Shown: piece after piece, positions 24,201-32,611 of the stretch | Position numbering within the stretch: the stretch's first letter is position 1 | Layout of the letters: the number at the start of each line of letters is the position of its first letter | Program-made: the position numbers and the translations under genes | NCBI GenBank assembly: GCA_947396885.1 | Contig: OX377201.1 | Location: forward strand, 23,723,923-23,787,922 | Origin: Heligmosomoides polygyrus polygyrus | Lineage: Eukaryota > Nematoda > Chromadorea > Rhabditida > Heligmosomidae | DNA length: 64,000 bases | Direction of reading: 5' to 3' | The notes under the pieces: model-generated | Database searches by the model: none | Seen by the model: only the letters and a program-made list of their open reading frames with translations | Told to the model about the DNA's origin: nothing

Positions 24201-27105
24201 ATTTTGCGAGTTATCGTCAGTGAGAGCCTTTATCCTTACAAACACATTTTTGAACAAAAATATAGCACGTTTGTCGTGCTCTTTTAATTTGAATGCTTAA
24301 GAACTTTCCTGTAACCGTTTGTCTGAGGCAAAAGTTTGATCGTACGTTTGAGAACGCTCGTATACTCGTCCACAAGTTCACCCTAAATGATCATACATCG
24401 TGATGGTGGTGTGGACTGTAGAATAATGAATGGACCTGAGTTGGGAAAGCTTCTGCTCTAGTCTAATTGTAAGTTTCACTTTTTTCTTCGGAGAACATCA
24501 CAACCTTTTTTATGTTAGTTAATGAGAAGTTGCCAGCACACTTCACTAACTGCTTGTCTTAAGATCGATTTAAACCAAACCATCTTTCGAATATATCCGC
24601 TTCGTCTTCTTTGCGATCGCAGCGTCAAGAAGGCATCTTTGGAGATTCCTCACTGCGCACAGAGTGTTAATGTTGAAGACGTACCAACATGTAGCTAATG
24701 AACTTGGGTATAAGTTCATTAGTTCGGCACCGGAGAAGGAAATCCAGCGAGAGGGTCGGTCTCGGTTAGCGTTAGTTGGTCTGCATGCTGACAGAAAGCA
24801 ACGTAATTGAGTATCACAACAGCAGCAACTGTGTTTCTTTTGAATTCATCCAGACTTCCCCAGAACGTGCCTAGTACAGTACGCTTTGACAGGCTTTAAT
24901 GTGTTCAATTGATTCTAAAGATATTCGTTCGGCAAAAAACTATTCAGCATTTTAGCTAAAAACAACTCTATATGTAAATATTGAATTACCGTTAGCAATT
25001 AAGTGTCGTTATCAGAAGAAACTGGTAAGTAACGTCTACTACACGTCACCCTCTTACGATTTATGATTTACGATGATTTTTTCGCAATTACAATTTACGA
25101 TTTACGAAATTTCGGATTTCAAATACATACATTCACCCCTGCTGCTAATGTACATAATAAACGAAATGAATAATATTATATCATACTGTGTTATATACCA
25201 TTTTCAGTTGAAATTCAACGTTGTCCAAAACGAATTCAACGTTGTCCAAACCAAATTCAACGTTCTTCGAAACAATTTCAACGTTTTTCAAACCAATTTC
25301 AACGTTTTTCTGTAATCTTCTCTCGTATCATATATACTTTTTCTTGTCATTGGGCGATTTGCCATGTCTGCAGACAACATGAGCAACGATCAACAAAACG
25401 TTCATCAAAGTCAGCGACACGGCCGATGCAGTCGAGTGTCTCGGAATCAGAAGGAGATCTTGGTCAAGCTGGTGTTCGTCGACGGAGGGATCACACACAA
25501 TGCTGCTCAGATTGCTGGTGTCATAGAGAACACTGCACGAAGCATTAGCAACTCGTACAAGCGAAGAGGCGAAATAGTTGGGCGCACTAGCGGAGGTAAT
25601 GGTTTGAGTTCATACCCAGTCACTCGTTGTTTCAGAATTCAATCTTCAATCTATGGGTAGCAACGGAAAAAAAGCTTTTTGCCGTGATTTGCTTCTCATC
25701 GAAGAGGTCATCCATATCTCGAGGATGAAAAAACTCGACGTCAGTATCAATTTCTGCGATTTTCAACGCTCTAACGAAATATCACATATCACACTTAAAA
25801 AAGTCCTTGGCAGATCCACATCACACTTCAAGACGCCTGAAGGTCTAAAAAGGACTTACTTTCACTTGCTCATTTTGCTATTTTGAATAGTTATTGCTGT
25901 GTTGTTATTTGTATTCTGTATTGTTCATCGTATTGTTGTATCACTTGTAGTTTTATCGCTCCATTTGCTTATTTTGTATTTGCATCGCATTACTACTGGA
26001 GTACTGCTTGACTTGCTAGTTGCTTCTAATTTTTCGTTGCATAGCCTTTTTTGCAGAATGCAGACAGCAGATTTTTTTAAGAAGTAAACATTGAAACGTA
26101 CAACTTGCAAAGAAGATGTGTAGGTTGATTCGGAAGTCGTTGGATTTGTTGTGAAAAACGTTGAATGTGTTTTGAAAAACGTTGAATTTGTTTTGACCAA
26201 CGTTGAATTTTGTTTGGACAACGTTGAATTTTAACTGAAAATGGTATATATTTTAATAACACATGTTATGACAATATATTAATATATAATAATAGGCTAC
26301 TATATGCATTTTCGAATTAAAAACTTATTTTCTCCCAAAATCACCCCGCTTTGAAAAAAAAAGAACAGTGAAGATTTCAAAACCACATAGAACGACCTTG
26401 GGTAGATTTTAAATTCACTTTGTTTGCAGTTTAATGGCGGCTCCAAACTGCATTTTTATCCAATAACCTGTTTTGATTCCGAAGCCGTTTTTGTTCATGT
26501 TTATTAATGTTAAAATTTAACGAATTTGAAATTCATTTCAACACATTCTCTTCTAACAAAAAATAGTTAGGATTTATGAGGTGGAAAACATCAGTTTGTA
26601 TGGAACTACATACTACCCAGCCAGACTGGAACGTTTTATCATTGAAGTCTCGCTCTTCAGTCACGTATCGTAGGCTACCATAGCGGCGCAGTGGTTCTCC
26701 AATATTAGTGCTTTCCCTGCTTTTATTTTCTTCACAGCTTATTTAGGTACTGTGAATTTCAAAAGTATAGAAACCACTACAAATTTATCAACTATCATAT
26801 GGGACCAAATGGATCAAGGAAGGTAGCGGAAGAGTTAGGTGCTGTGTTAATGCAGGCAAAGGTGGAACCCAAACTTCGCTCAACAATAGTTGCTCAAATA
26901 ATAGGTAAGCTGTCAACTGTTTTTTTTCAGACTTTTTAAGGTGTGTTTTATTGCTGTTCTTTTTCTAGATGGCAGAACACCTCACGCGACACACAACTCC
27001 ATGTTACGGCGAGCAGTGGAGCGACAGCTTCTGACGGACAAGAACATTTTGAGACATGTTATTGAAATGTATTTTTTCGACTTCACCAACCTAGGCTTTA
27101 ACTGA
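3098..27105 (+). CDS. gene A: nematode carbohydrate sulfotransferase-like protein, 7 exons
   Basis: This gene encodes a predicted Golgi type II membrane enzyme that transfers sulfate from PAPS, presumably to a glycan; the substrate cannot be told. Proposed exons are 3098-3224, 6181-6293, 6424-6569, 11680-11814, 21892-22053, 26738-26904 and 26969-27105. All junction phases agree and give about 328 residues, ordinary for nematode Sulfotransfer_2-like proteins. Residues 12-25 form a signal anchor. RYHLASCAISKNMAT (about 84-98) is the likely 5'-phosphosulfate loop. FTVIRHPIDRFISGYTDRC (about 151-169) is the 3'-phosphate loop, with the Arg and Ser of the family pattern. CFGCRSDLTCF, HFAPQT and a terminal YFFDFTNLGF block follow. 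Introns of up to 10 kb are filled with transposons, yet no exon has a stop. The exon 1-2 junction is the least certain. Confidence 0.82.
3548..3607. repeat. (ATT)n microsatellite, tail of a CR1 copy
   Basis: An imperfect ATT array about 55 bp long. It sits at the 3' side of the minus-strand CR1 relic that follows, so on the minus strand it is an (AAT)n tail. The same arrangement is seen at 22089-22108. Confidence 0.75.
3553..5230 (-). mobile_element. CR1-type LINE relic (reverse transcriptase)
   Basis: Minus-strand frames give an ordered but broken CR1 reverse transcriptase. 5198-4746 holds the fingers and block A region (FARLAEKVIKEKIVEHL, QYGFVKGKSTKTQLL, VVYFD). 4620-4369 holds MPQGGVLS and block C with FADN in place of FADD. 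4361-4089 holds AYRTYIRPILQYGTSVYSP. 4067-3867 holds MLRLRGFDYSRIPNS and LGLRTLGLRRKLNDLILLFK. Frameshifts and the altered catalytic Asp make it dead. The endonuclease is missing, so it is 5'-truncated, and it ends in the (AAT)n tail. It lies in intron 1 of gene A. Confidence 0.82.
6181..6293 (+). CDS. gene A exon 2
   Basis: This exon follows TTTCAG and ends before GTAAGT. It reads, after a phase-1 start, PEVVIDRKGVEVRSKK then VSLTQLVPPYYPLGGMYL. The paralogous exon at 52636 is also 113 nt and aligns throughout (PEFVADSNG..., LSEIVPPYHHIGGLYF). This is the lumenal stem leading into the catalytic domain. Confidence 0.82.
6424..6569 (+). CDS. gene A exon 3: 5'-phosphosulfate loop
   Basis: This exon starts after TTCTTCAG in phase 0 and ends AG|GTACTA in phase 2. 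It encodes TAQRYHLASCAISKNMATIQ and WSIFCFLKDP. The Lys in SKNM fits the PAPS 5'-phosphosulfate binding loop of Sulfotransfer_2-like nematode proteins. The 146-nt length is identical in the gene B exon at 54361. Confidence 0.86.
6570..7910. other. intron 3 of gene A, left part
   Basis: No coding or transposon protein is seen. A 12-bp inverted repeat (GAGGTGTGGGGT at 7263-7274 and its complement at 7306-7317) could fold into a small hairpin. A motif like the P1-family repeat (GGATTAATCCGTCGCAAA) occurs near 7148. Confidence 0.4.
7911..11213. repeat. P1: 3.3-kb inverted-repeat (foldback) element
   Basis: The left arm (7911 to about 9285) is repeated in reverse complement in the right arm (about 9492 to 11213). 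Outer ends are ACAGTACCGGACGCGTCTTT and its complement; inner ends are ATTACGAATCCGACGTCCG (9243) and its complement (9520-9538). A 200-bp loop separates the arms. The right arm is longer because part is tandemly duplicated (9875-10510). No intact transposase frame is present. Diverged pieces of the same repeat lie at 28300-28520, 29590-29810 and 37380-39620. It fills intron 3 of gene A and is probably a non-autonomous foldback transposon. Confidence 0.82.
9875..10510. repeat. tandem duplication inside the P1 right arm
   Basis: Two diverged direct copies of about 315 bp. Both carry CACGTC.TCGTAAAGTGCTTT-like sequence (9880s and 10205s), GCCGTTAGCTCTCCTTGTCT or its variant, GTGGTCGACTGAACTCG, CCTGCATTTTCGCA and the TTGCGCTCACAACGCGCC-like end. 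The left arm has one copy. Confidence 0.65.
11680..11814 (+). CDS. gene A exon 4: 3'-phosphate loop
   Basis: This exon follows CTGCAG and ends before GTGAGC. It reads LCTTDHHRADVRSTIETLGP then NMTLFTVIRHPIDRFISGYT and DRCL. RHPxDRFxSGYxDRC is the 3'-phosphate (PAPS) binding signature of Sulfotransfer_2-like nematode proteins. Length (135 nt) and phase match the gene B exon at 60698. Confidence 0.9.
11815..12459. other. intron 4 of gene A, left part
   Basis: AT-rich intron sequence up to the RTE element. No coding or repeat structure stands out; a 61-codon frame at 12251 looks random. Confidence 0.4.
12460..15165 (+). mobile_element. RTE-type LINE, decayed near-full-length copy
   Basis: An ordered RTE open reading frame is recognisable through many frameshifts. 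The endonuclease start is MATLNVGTLTGRSCQLVEAL at 12773 with FCAAQETRW after it. GGFGYESCNADGERILDY at 13223-13270 is the endonuclease middle. A linker at 13372-13902 contains KVDKQVWLWTDDVKAKVREK. The RT starts at 14200 (AKYFNQVVAEKKVPDCWRQS, then VISLLLHSMKILERIVDGRI). Block C is CADD (14616-14627). A C-terminal part reads to about 15130. Many short deletions make it inactive. It is a different RTE lineage member from the copy at 55-58 kb and lies in intron 4 of gene A. Confidence 0.82.
15167..15386. repeat. 220-bp foldback (MITE-like)
   Basis: The two halves are reverse complements. GATGCAGCCCTCGAACCAAG with CTAGTATATATCC on the left pairs with GGATATATACTAATCTTGG and CAGCTGCATC on the right. 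A second pair (GGCGTAACCGCCTTCTTCAG and CTGATGAAGGAGGTTACGCC) lies closer in. The structure suggests a small non-autonomous DNA element next to the RTE 3' end. Confidence 0.7.
15387..15889. other. intron 4 of gene A, no gene
   Basis: No protein-like frame is seen. A diverged direct repeat is visible: TTATCTATTCACCGCCTAGA with AACCGCTTTAAGCTACTGAG near 15638-15680, and TTACTTATGCACCGCTTACA with GCCGCTTTAAGCTCCTGAG near 15810-15850. Confidence 0.45.
15890..16536 (-). pseudogene. mariner-family transposase relic
   Basis: Minus-strand frames resemble a mariner transposase. 16536-16282 gives MKQRDILVLYLYEWKSGHNA and FERFRSGDESLEDEDRGR, the N-terminal helix-turn-helix region. 16181-15987 gives FMNRIVKCDENGSFMTIAVT, a damaged form of the FLDRIVTGDEKW catalytic block. 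About 15970-15890 gives a piece like VWWTMAGTVQVF. A middle segment is missing and terminal repeats were not found. The copy is inactive and lies in intron 4 of gene A. Confidence 0.75.
16892..17209 (-). mobile_element. tRNA-derived SINE-like insertion with 14-bp target duplication
   Basis: CACGTGTGAAATAA occurs on both sides (16892-16905 and 17196-17209). The 290-bp insert reads on the minus strand from a tRNA-like head: box A-like TGGCGCAGTCGGAGG (17187-17173) and box B-like GGTTCGGATTTCCC (17135-17122). It interrupts the 3' UTR of the CR1 element. A degraded relative lies at 21541-21600. Confidence 0.75.
19683..19734. repeat. perfect 23-bp inverted repeat inside CR1 endonuclease
   Basis: 19683-19705 and 19712-19734 are exact reverse complements separated by 6 nt. 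The core is GCTGCTCTAAAAAATCTCAG. On the coding (minus) strand the arms encode GCSKKSQDLLRFFRAA, part of the endonuclease after the GDFN motif, and the frame stays open through it. Confidence 0.9.
21541..21600. repeat. SINE fragment
   Basis: AGTCTGGTACCAA followed by CCCGGAGAGGTGAAGGCTTG aligns with the body of the SINE at 17065-17112. It is a short diverged remnant near exon 5 of gene A. Confidence 0.6.
21892..22053 (+). CDS. gene A exon 5
   Basis: This exon follows TTTTTCAG and ends before GTAAGC. After completing an Arg codon it reads NTRFDANIRCFGCRSDLTCF, then VETLHKTLINYYRNAIEKTY and HLVHHFAPQT. The CxxCxxxLxCF block and the HFxPQ motif are hallmarks of nematode sulfotransferases of this family. 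The cysteines probably form lumenal disulfides. Length 162 nt, phase 2 to 2. Confidence 0.88.
22089..24070 (-). mobile_element. CR1-type LINE relic
   Basis: A minus-strand CR1 reverse transcriptase in pieces. About 24040-23900 holds a pre-RT segment (RKMRNFSNTVEKSVIQPEDK). 23258-22833 holds IEIGIHPRIVTWFKSFLDNR, SGVPQGGVLSLVLFNIF and CTAFADDFKLYL (intact FADD). 22814-22596 holds TTYVRPLLEYGTVIFCP. 22581-22234 holds KFDLITLYKILTGQSGLKP. Stops and frameshifts separate the pieces. It ends in an (AAT)n tail at 22089-22108, only 36 bp from the donor of gene A exon 5. Its divergence exceeds that of the 17-21 kb copy. Confidence 0.82.
24110..24260 (+). mobile_element. tRNA-derived SINE-like segment
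   Basis: A box A-like TTGGCGCAGTGG at 24131-24142 and a box B GGTTCGATTCC at 24176-24186 have tRNA-like spacing, but no convincing anticodon stem is seen. The region is probably a SINE head or tRNA pseudogene. It abuts the 5' side of the CR1 relic. Confidence 0.55.
24262..25170. other. intron 5 of gene A, no gene
   Basis: No coding frame or recognised element is seen between the SINE-like segment and the inverted-repeat element at 25171. Confidence 0.4.
25171..26281 (+). mobile_element. DNA transposon with 21-bp tandem repeats in both inverted ends
   Basis: Ends are inverted: TATACCATTTTCAGTTGAAA (25193 on) pairs with the complement of TTTTAACTGAAAATGGTATA (26229 on), and weaker similarity extends to about 25171 and 26281. 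Just inside lie 21-bp repeats, TTCAACGTTGTCCAAACCAAA type, about 4.6 units at 25214-25310. Reverse-complement units lie at about 26137-26232. A 98-codon frame at 25364-25660 has a helix-turn-helix-like part (KEILVKLVFVDGGITHNAAQ, IAGVIENTARSISNSYKRRG). A second frame at 25653-25886 follows. No catalytic core was recognised, so it looks deleted or non-autonomous. It lies in intron 5 of gene A. Confidence 0.78.
25364..25660 (+). pseudogene. helix-turn-helix transposase fragment
   Basis: The frame carries a predicted helix-turn-helix like the DNA-binding domain of Tc1/IS630-type transposases: KEILVKLVFVDGGITHNAAQ then IAGVIENTARSISNSYKRRG. It lies between the repeat-bearing ends of the element at 25171-26281 and stops without a catalytic domain. 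Family assignment is an inference from the helix pattern only. Confidence 0.4.
26738..26904 (+). CDS. gene A exon 6
   Basis: This exon follows TTCTTCACAG and ends before GTAAGC. It completes a Cys codon and reads LFRYCEFQKYRNHYKFINYH then MGPNGSRKVAEELGAVLMQA and KVEPKLRSTIVAQII. It corresponds to the C-terminal catalytic segment in which nematode relatives have C-x-F...-x-I-I-x-Y. 167 nt, phase 2 to 1. Most relatives have Trp where the split codon here gives Cys, an oddity of this copy. Confidence 0.82.
26969..27105 (+). CDS. gene A exon 7, C-terminus
   Basis: This exon follows TTTTTCTAG, 64 nt after the preceding exon. It reads DGRTPHATHNSMLRRAVERQ then LLTDKNILRHVIEMYFFDFT and NLGFN, ending with TGA at 27103. 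The HATxNSxxR and MYxxDFxxxGF patterns close nematode proteins of this family. The short intron contrasts with the 4-10-kb introns upstream. Confidence 0.87.
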
Positions 27106-27161
27106 AACGACCCACCCAAGTAATCCGCAGTTGTCCCTCACTGTCAAGTTAATTATTGATT

Positions 27162-27167
27162 AATAAA
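27162..27167 (+). terminator. poly(A) signal of gene A
   Basis: AATAAA lies 57 nt after the gene A stop codon, a normal distance for a nematode 3' UTR. Confidence 0.6.
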
Positions 27168-27751
27168 TGGAATCTATCCCGCATTCCGATGACCATACTA
27201 GTAAAAATGTAGCCGTCACTGCTATACAACCGGGATAAGTTGGCAGCTTCGTCTACACCTCACTCTGGTCAGAAACACCACCTCAGCCTAACCGTCTTTG
27301 CAGACGTAGTGGTTTGTGGTTCATCCTAGGCGCAGCTCAACGCAGTACTGCACCATGCTATGAAGGCGGCACAACCAAACGTCCAAAAAATGATGCCAAA
27401 TCCTTGGGCTGATCCCTTTGGAAATTCTGCCTAACCACGAGAATATGGTCAAGATAAAAACGTTGACCATCTCATCCCCGAAATAAGAGGAAATTGTTTT
27501 GCAGGTATAGCAAAAGTTATGCTTGCTCAGCAGGACATGTAAACCAACATATAAATAAGGCCCACAGTGCTGGACATGGCGCTCCGTCCAACAAGCACAA
27601 CCGGCGCAAAGGAGGGCATGGACTACTTTCTGGAACTCTGCCGCCATGGAGCTTTCGTAAATGCGTGTAGATCCGGCACAAGAAGTGGAAATGGCGCCAC
27701 CGCCGTGAGCAATTGATCGTAAGGTACCTTCAGTGTTCAGATCGCCGCGTC

Positions 27752-29400
27752 TTAGGCCTATGGTATACTCCCGTCAGTTGCAGCGATGCGGGAGTGCACA
27801 GCGACGCGACGGCTCGCGATGCGCGTCGCGAGCCGTCGCCATCGCTGAGGCTGACATAGTTCACGCAGTTCTGCAGACGGAGACTTTTGCAGAATTTTAG
27901 CGAATCAGCTGATCCAGTGCAGTGATGAAATCGTGCTTTGTCTATCACAACCACCAGTCCTGTCGGAAATTCGCTCAAGAGCCCATATAGACTAACTGAG
28001 CATCGTGCTGCAAGAATGATCAGACAAATGTAGCGGGGAAGCGAGCGGTATAGGAAAAAAATCAAATGCCTTAATCGCCGTCGGACACCCAATCTACGAG
28101 TCTTTCCTTTCTCAAAACGAGTTTACATCGATTTTTCATGTAACAGAACAAGTCTATTTGACCTCACAGAGAGCGCATGAGTTTTTTCGAGACAACCCGT
28201 ATTAGATCACAGAAAGCAAAGGCATTGGCAGAGTCGCAAAACCCTAACCCCGCATGAGATGCAATACTGCTAGGGTCGCACGGTTCAAAAAAGGGTTGCG
28301 ATGGACTAATCCGTCGCAAAACGTCGCATGCTCATAACTCCTCCAATTTATATAGCTGCATATTTTGAGAAAGGGTTGACATCGTTCTTTTCACCTCTTT
28401 GAGATCTCCACAATCATTTGTATAACTTCACCAGATCATGGGAATTTGTGAGGGTCTCAAAAAAATGATTCGAGCAGCCTTTACGCAGTTGGAGCAGTTT
28501 ATTTCCTATGACATAGAAGTTCTCGAAGTCGCATGGCGTACTTTGCTAGTGCCCTGTAGTGTGCCAGATAAGCAATCTTCGCTCACGTTCGCTGGTTGAT
28601 TTCGTCAAATCTATGTGCACTGTGTACGGCTCACTCGAGTTGTATTCCTGACACTACTGGGCACTAGCAAAATGCGCTAAGCTTAAGGGAATGTGTTCTC
28701 GAAAATAATTAGCTACAATCGCAAAAAAAGCTCGCGCCAGCAATTTCTTAGCAATCTTCTCAAAAAACTAGCCGTTCAATTGGCACATATCTGTGCTGGA
28801 CATGTCAATAGAACATCCTTGTGACTTGTCCGGCACACAAATATAGATTTCGGTGCCGAGGAGGCAGTTCAGGTCGAAAAAAATGCGAGGAACGCACAAA
28901 AGTGAGATTAAACGGCCTAGAGAAATATCTTCTCAAAAAACTAGCCGTTCAAGCCGTCGAAAAAACCAAAATGAGTCTAGCCACGAGGAAAACCCTACGA
29001 GGAGAACAACGGAGACATCGCATGACCACCCAACATCACCAGACGTGTGTTGAGATTGCTGTGGTATGGTCACGAACCAAGGAAGTGTCGAAATAAGTGA
29101 GCGGAAGTGAATAGAATACGGCACGACAAGCGCTCCCCCTTCGCGACCATCGCAGCTCGTCGCTCGTCGCAGTGCACCGCACTGCGAGGAGCGACGGGTT
29201 GTGACAGCCGTCGCACGGGAGTATGTTTCACTCCCGCGACGCGGAGGTATAACATCCCTCTGCGACGCATCGCGGGAGCAATGGCGCGTCAACTGACAAC
29301 CGCGCCCCACTGCGCCGTCCGCCACTGCAGCGAAGGCGCGCCGTTGACAGTTGCCCCGCGCCCGTCGCTGGAGCGACGCGGGAGTATACCATAGGCCTTA
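27752..29400. mobile_element. GC-rich terminal-inverted-repeat element
   Basis: TTAGGCCTATGGTATACTCC begins the left end, and its near-complement closes the right end (29380-29400). Both subterminal regions are unusually rich in CGTCGC and GCGACG for this AT-rich window. At 27806-27839 a perfect 14-bp hairpin (GCGACGGCTCGCGA) occurs. The middle (28290-28560) contains sequence related to the P1 element, and two near-copies of AAAAAACTAGCCGTTCAA occur at 28763 and 28935. No transposase is recognised, so it is probably non-autonomous. Confidence 0.68.
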
Positions 29401-29563
29401 GGCCTGTTCATACTTCGCGACGGAAACGAAGACAGAGGCGGGAGTGACAGAGCGAAGGATATGTATCGATCAGGCCCGAGCCGTTACCTGGGAAAAACCG
29501 ATTCGTATGCTTTGCTGTCGCTACCGTCGCTCCTGTATGAACAGAGTATGAACAGACCCTTAC
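29401..29563. mobile_element. 160-bp MITE-like element
   Basis: GGCCTGTTCATACT at 29401 pairs with AGTATGAACAGACC at about 29547-29560. It abuts the GC-rich element and has no coding capacity. Confidence 0.55.
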
Positions 29564-29589
29564 CGCAGTGATCGACCAAAATCGGGAAG

Positions 29590-29810
29590 AAAATTGTTGC
29601 TCAGACCGCACCTGCATTTTTGCGCTACTGTAACCTTCTACGTTTTTAAGTTACATCGCTTTGCTTCAGCGAACTACAATACCTTCTTACTGGTTGCAAA
29701 ATCCACAAGCTACACCCGGAGGGGTTCACACTTGACAATTATCGTGCTCCAAACACGCCAGCTCGTGCAATTTGACAGTACTCGTGGAAAATCCGCCACA
29801 CTCGCTGGAA
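29590..29810. repeat. P1-family arm fragment
   Basis: The order CACCTGCATTTTTGCGC, TGTAACCTTC, TTGCAAAATCCACAAGCTAC and CGTGCAATTTGACAG parallels 10340-10510 in the P1 right arm at reduced similarity. Confidence 0.55.
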
Positions 29811-30475
29811 TTGCAAACTAATTGCATGCTAGACATGTAGAAGCGAATTGGTTTGCTATACTTTTCGCACAGTTCTCGCTGCTCTCAGGACGCTCCGCTC
29901 TCTCGCACCCACCCGATTTGAGCGTCGAAAAATTGGCGACATTCCCTGGTTCAAGAGTAGTCTCAAAAAGGCCCAAGACAGTTTCAAAGTTGTCGAAACA
30001 TCAGGCAGGTCACAGCATCAGATGACTGCTAATTCGCAATAGGCTTCACAATCGCTCATCTATTATTAGGTTGTTGTCCTATAAGTCCCCGTCGTTTTTT
30101 TTTCAACGATTCATTGCAGAATTCGCCGGCGGTCTGTTGCATAGCGCTGTAAAGCTTTCGAAAGAAAATGAATTGCTCTGTGAGAACATGTGTTGCATTT
30201 CTTTTTCCTTCCTGAATTTTGTCAATTTTTAGGTCGTTAAAGTGAAAAGTAAAAAAGTGGCCATCTGCGCAGTTGTTCTCTCCACTTGGCATTTTTGCTC
30301 AGTTTTTTATAGCATTTGGAAGAAAATGTCCTGTACTACTAGAATTCTTCTTGATTCTAATTGCTTATTTGTCCTTTATTGATTTTTGGGTCATCAAATT
30401 GGGACGTCCGACTTTTCCGACAGCATTTTTACCGACGGCTCGGTTCTGTGGTCGGACTTTTTTGCTTGGTGTTAC

Positions 30476-30693
30476 ATGCCGTTTGGAAGAGGATGTCTTG
30501 CTCAGTAAGAATTTGTGTCGCGTTTATTGGCTCACGCTGATTTCTGTCGAATATCAACAACTGAACAAGGAGAAGGAGTTGTTGGTGAAGATGATTTTCC
30601 CTTTTTGGAATTTTGCTGGTATTGGACAGAACTCAGCATGAGCCAATAAACGCGACAAAAATTCTTACACAGCAAGACATTCTCTTCCGAACG
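30476..30693. repeat. small foldback
   Basis: A left arm with GTTTGGAAGAGGATGTCTTG and GTCGCGTTTATTGGCTCA pairs with TGAGCCAATAAACGCGAC and CAAGACATTCTCTTCCGAAC on the right. Arms are about 60 bp with a 95-bp loop. Confidence 0.68.
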
Positions 30694-32611
30694 ATATATA
30701 AGACGGGGAGACCTATGGGACAACCTAACATATAACAAGAGAGTGCGTGATCTGCGCTTCTGGAAGATGTGGAGACTGTTCGCAGAGGATGTGCTTTACC
30801 AGTTTCAATGTTCAACCTGTATGGCGTAATTCAACAATGAATAACCGAAGAGAGTGCATTTAGACCGCCAATGAGTTTTTTCCGTTGATCCCGTTGTGTG
30901 AGCTCTGAAACCATGCCATCTATACGCTTAACATCAGTATTCGCATTGTTAGGTTTCACCTTCCCAATGGTGGTGGCGTAGCTGAGTATCCCCTCAGCAC
31001 TTGTGGAACAACAGTGAGATCGCTTTGCGTCAGTGAGATTCTGCTTGACCCTCGTAGGAAACATTAATAGAATTAGTTGTAAATCTATGTGTAAATTGTT
31101 TAAATATTTATTATATTATCATTCATTGAAATTAAAACTGCAGAGAAGGAAGTCTTTGCCAAGATGAGTATCTGGACTTAGGTTTCGAACTCCTTTCAAA
31201 CCTTTGAAAAGACATAGTTGTCGAGACGTCAGGCCGAATAAAGTTGTCACATCGTAACAAACCTTGGCGTGGCACAGAAGCATTAAACCAATTCTAACAA
31301 TATGCCTAACTTTTACGACAACTTGAAGATCATAAGAACTCTGGAGATCTGTCCTTTACGGCGAGAGGTCTACCATCCATTTGGTCTGTTACCACATTGA
31401 GTTTCACCACGACTTGGTTTGATAGCATTCTCAAATGCGTGAACTCCGTCAGAGCTCTTGGTCTAAATGATTGAGTCTTACGCCAGCATCACTAACATCT
31501 CTTGGACCACTGCGACTTGATAAATAGTACTTGGAAGGGGCAGAAAATGTCTTTTGCACGATAGATGGTCGTTGACGAGAAGATCTATAAGTGTTGATCA
31601 TAGCTCACATCCTCTTCACACTTCTTTTTAAACCTTCTGACCCAGTCGCTAAACTTGTTAAAACTAAAATCTTCTGGTAAAAACGTATTATAGATCATGG
31701 ACCTTAAATTGCTTGCTATCTTCTCTGCAAAACAGCTCCGCTTCTGTGACGACCTGCGTTCCGACTTATCACAACGACGTGCCTTGATCTGCCAGCCCGT
31801 GGTCAACATCGTATTTGGGCGCCTAAAGCCGCATGAAAAACTGCCACCAGGAGCCCTAGAGTCTTCGTCCTTCTGTTCATTCGCCTTTCCGAAGCCGGGC
31901 GCCGCCTCGCCCTCCTAACCGTCGTCCTGACTCAGTTCCGCCTCGAAGAAGTCGTTTTAGCCGCGGGTGCCGTAACTTCATCTCCCGTCGCCCGAAAGCG
32001 GCCAGAGCAAATGGCCCCATAGATTGCTTAACAGTAGGAGAGCGCTCCCAACAATGAGGTTCCATTGACATGTAGGTAACGTGTCAATGTAATTAGAAGA
32101 AAGGAGATAAACTTTTGTCAGCAACTTCTCTGTTGTGTAAGAGCACTTATGATCCCTCAGCGGCATTAAGCGGGCCTCCATGGCCGTCCAAGGAGTAGTC
32201 ACCGATGCTGTGAACGATCAGGAGGCGCGACAGCTGTTACTACCGACCCTCCTATAATACACGAGGCTATCCCACGGGGCCTTCCATTTGCGACTTGATC
32301 TGAAACATAAATATGCTTAAGATCAGACGAATCTCTAGCAGAACCTCTCCTTCCCGCTCCATGGTTACCATACAATCCCTCCAGTTTTTTCTTCTATCGC
32401 TGTTTGTATTATAATTTCTCATATCGCTTATGTGTGCTGCAGAAAGGAGCTACTTAAGAAACCTTGCTCCTGTCAGTGAACATCAGTTCTAACTATGAAT
32501 CCACGGAAAATGCAGGGTGCGGAGTTTGAATCAGGGAAAAATAAACCTCTTTTTAAACAAGTATATTAATACAAAATACAAATGAAATGGAAATTTCTAT
32601 CTTTCTATCTT
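30694..32611. other. intergenic region, one protein-like frame
   Basis: Most of this stretch shows nothing recognisable. A minus-strand frame at 31809-31585 ends LPEDFSFNKFSDWVRRFKKK then CEEDVSYDQHL. Its composition looks coding-like and may be a retroelement gag-type remnant, but I do not recognise it. Confidence 0.3.

Noticed and set aside
28821..29394. Arg-rich frames in the GC-rich element
   Set aside because: They come from CG-rich repeat sequence, overlap each other on both strands and have no homology signal.
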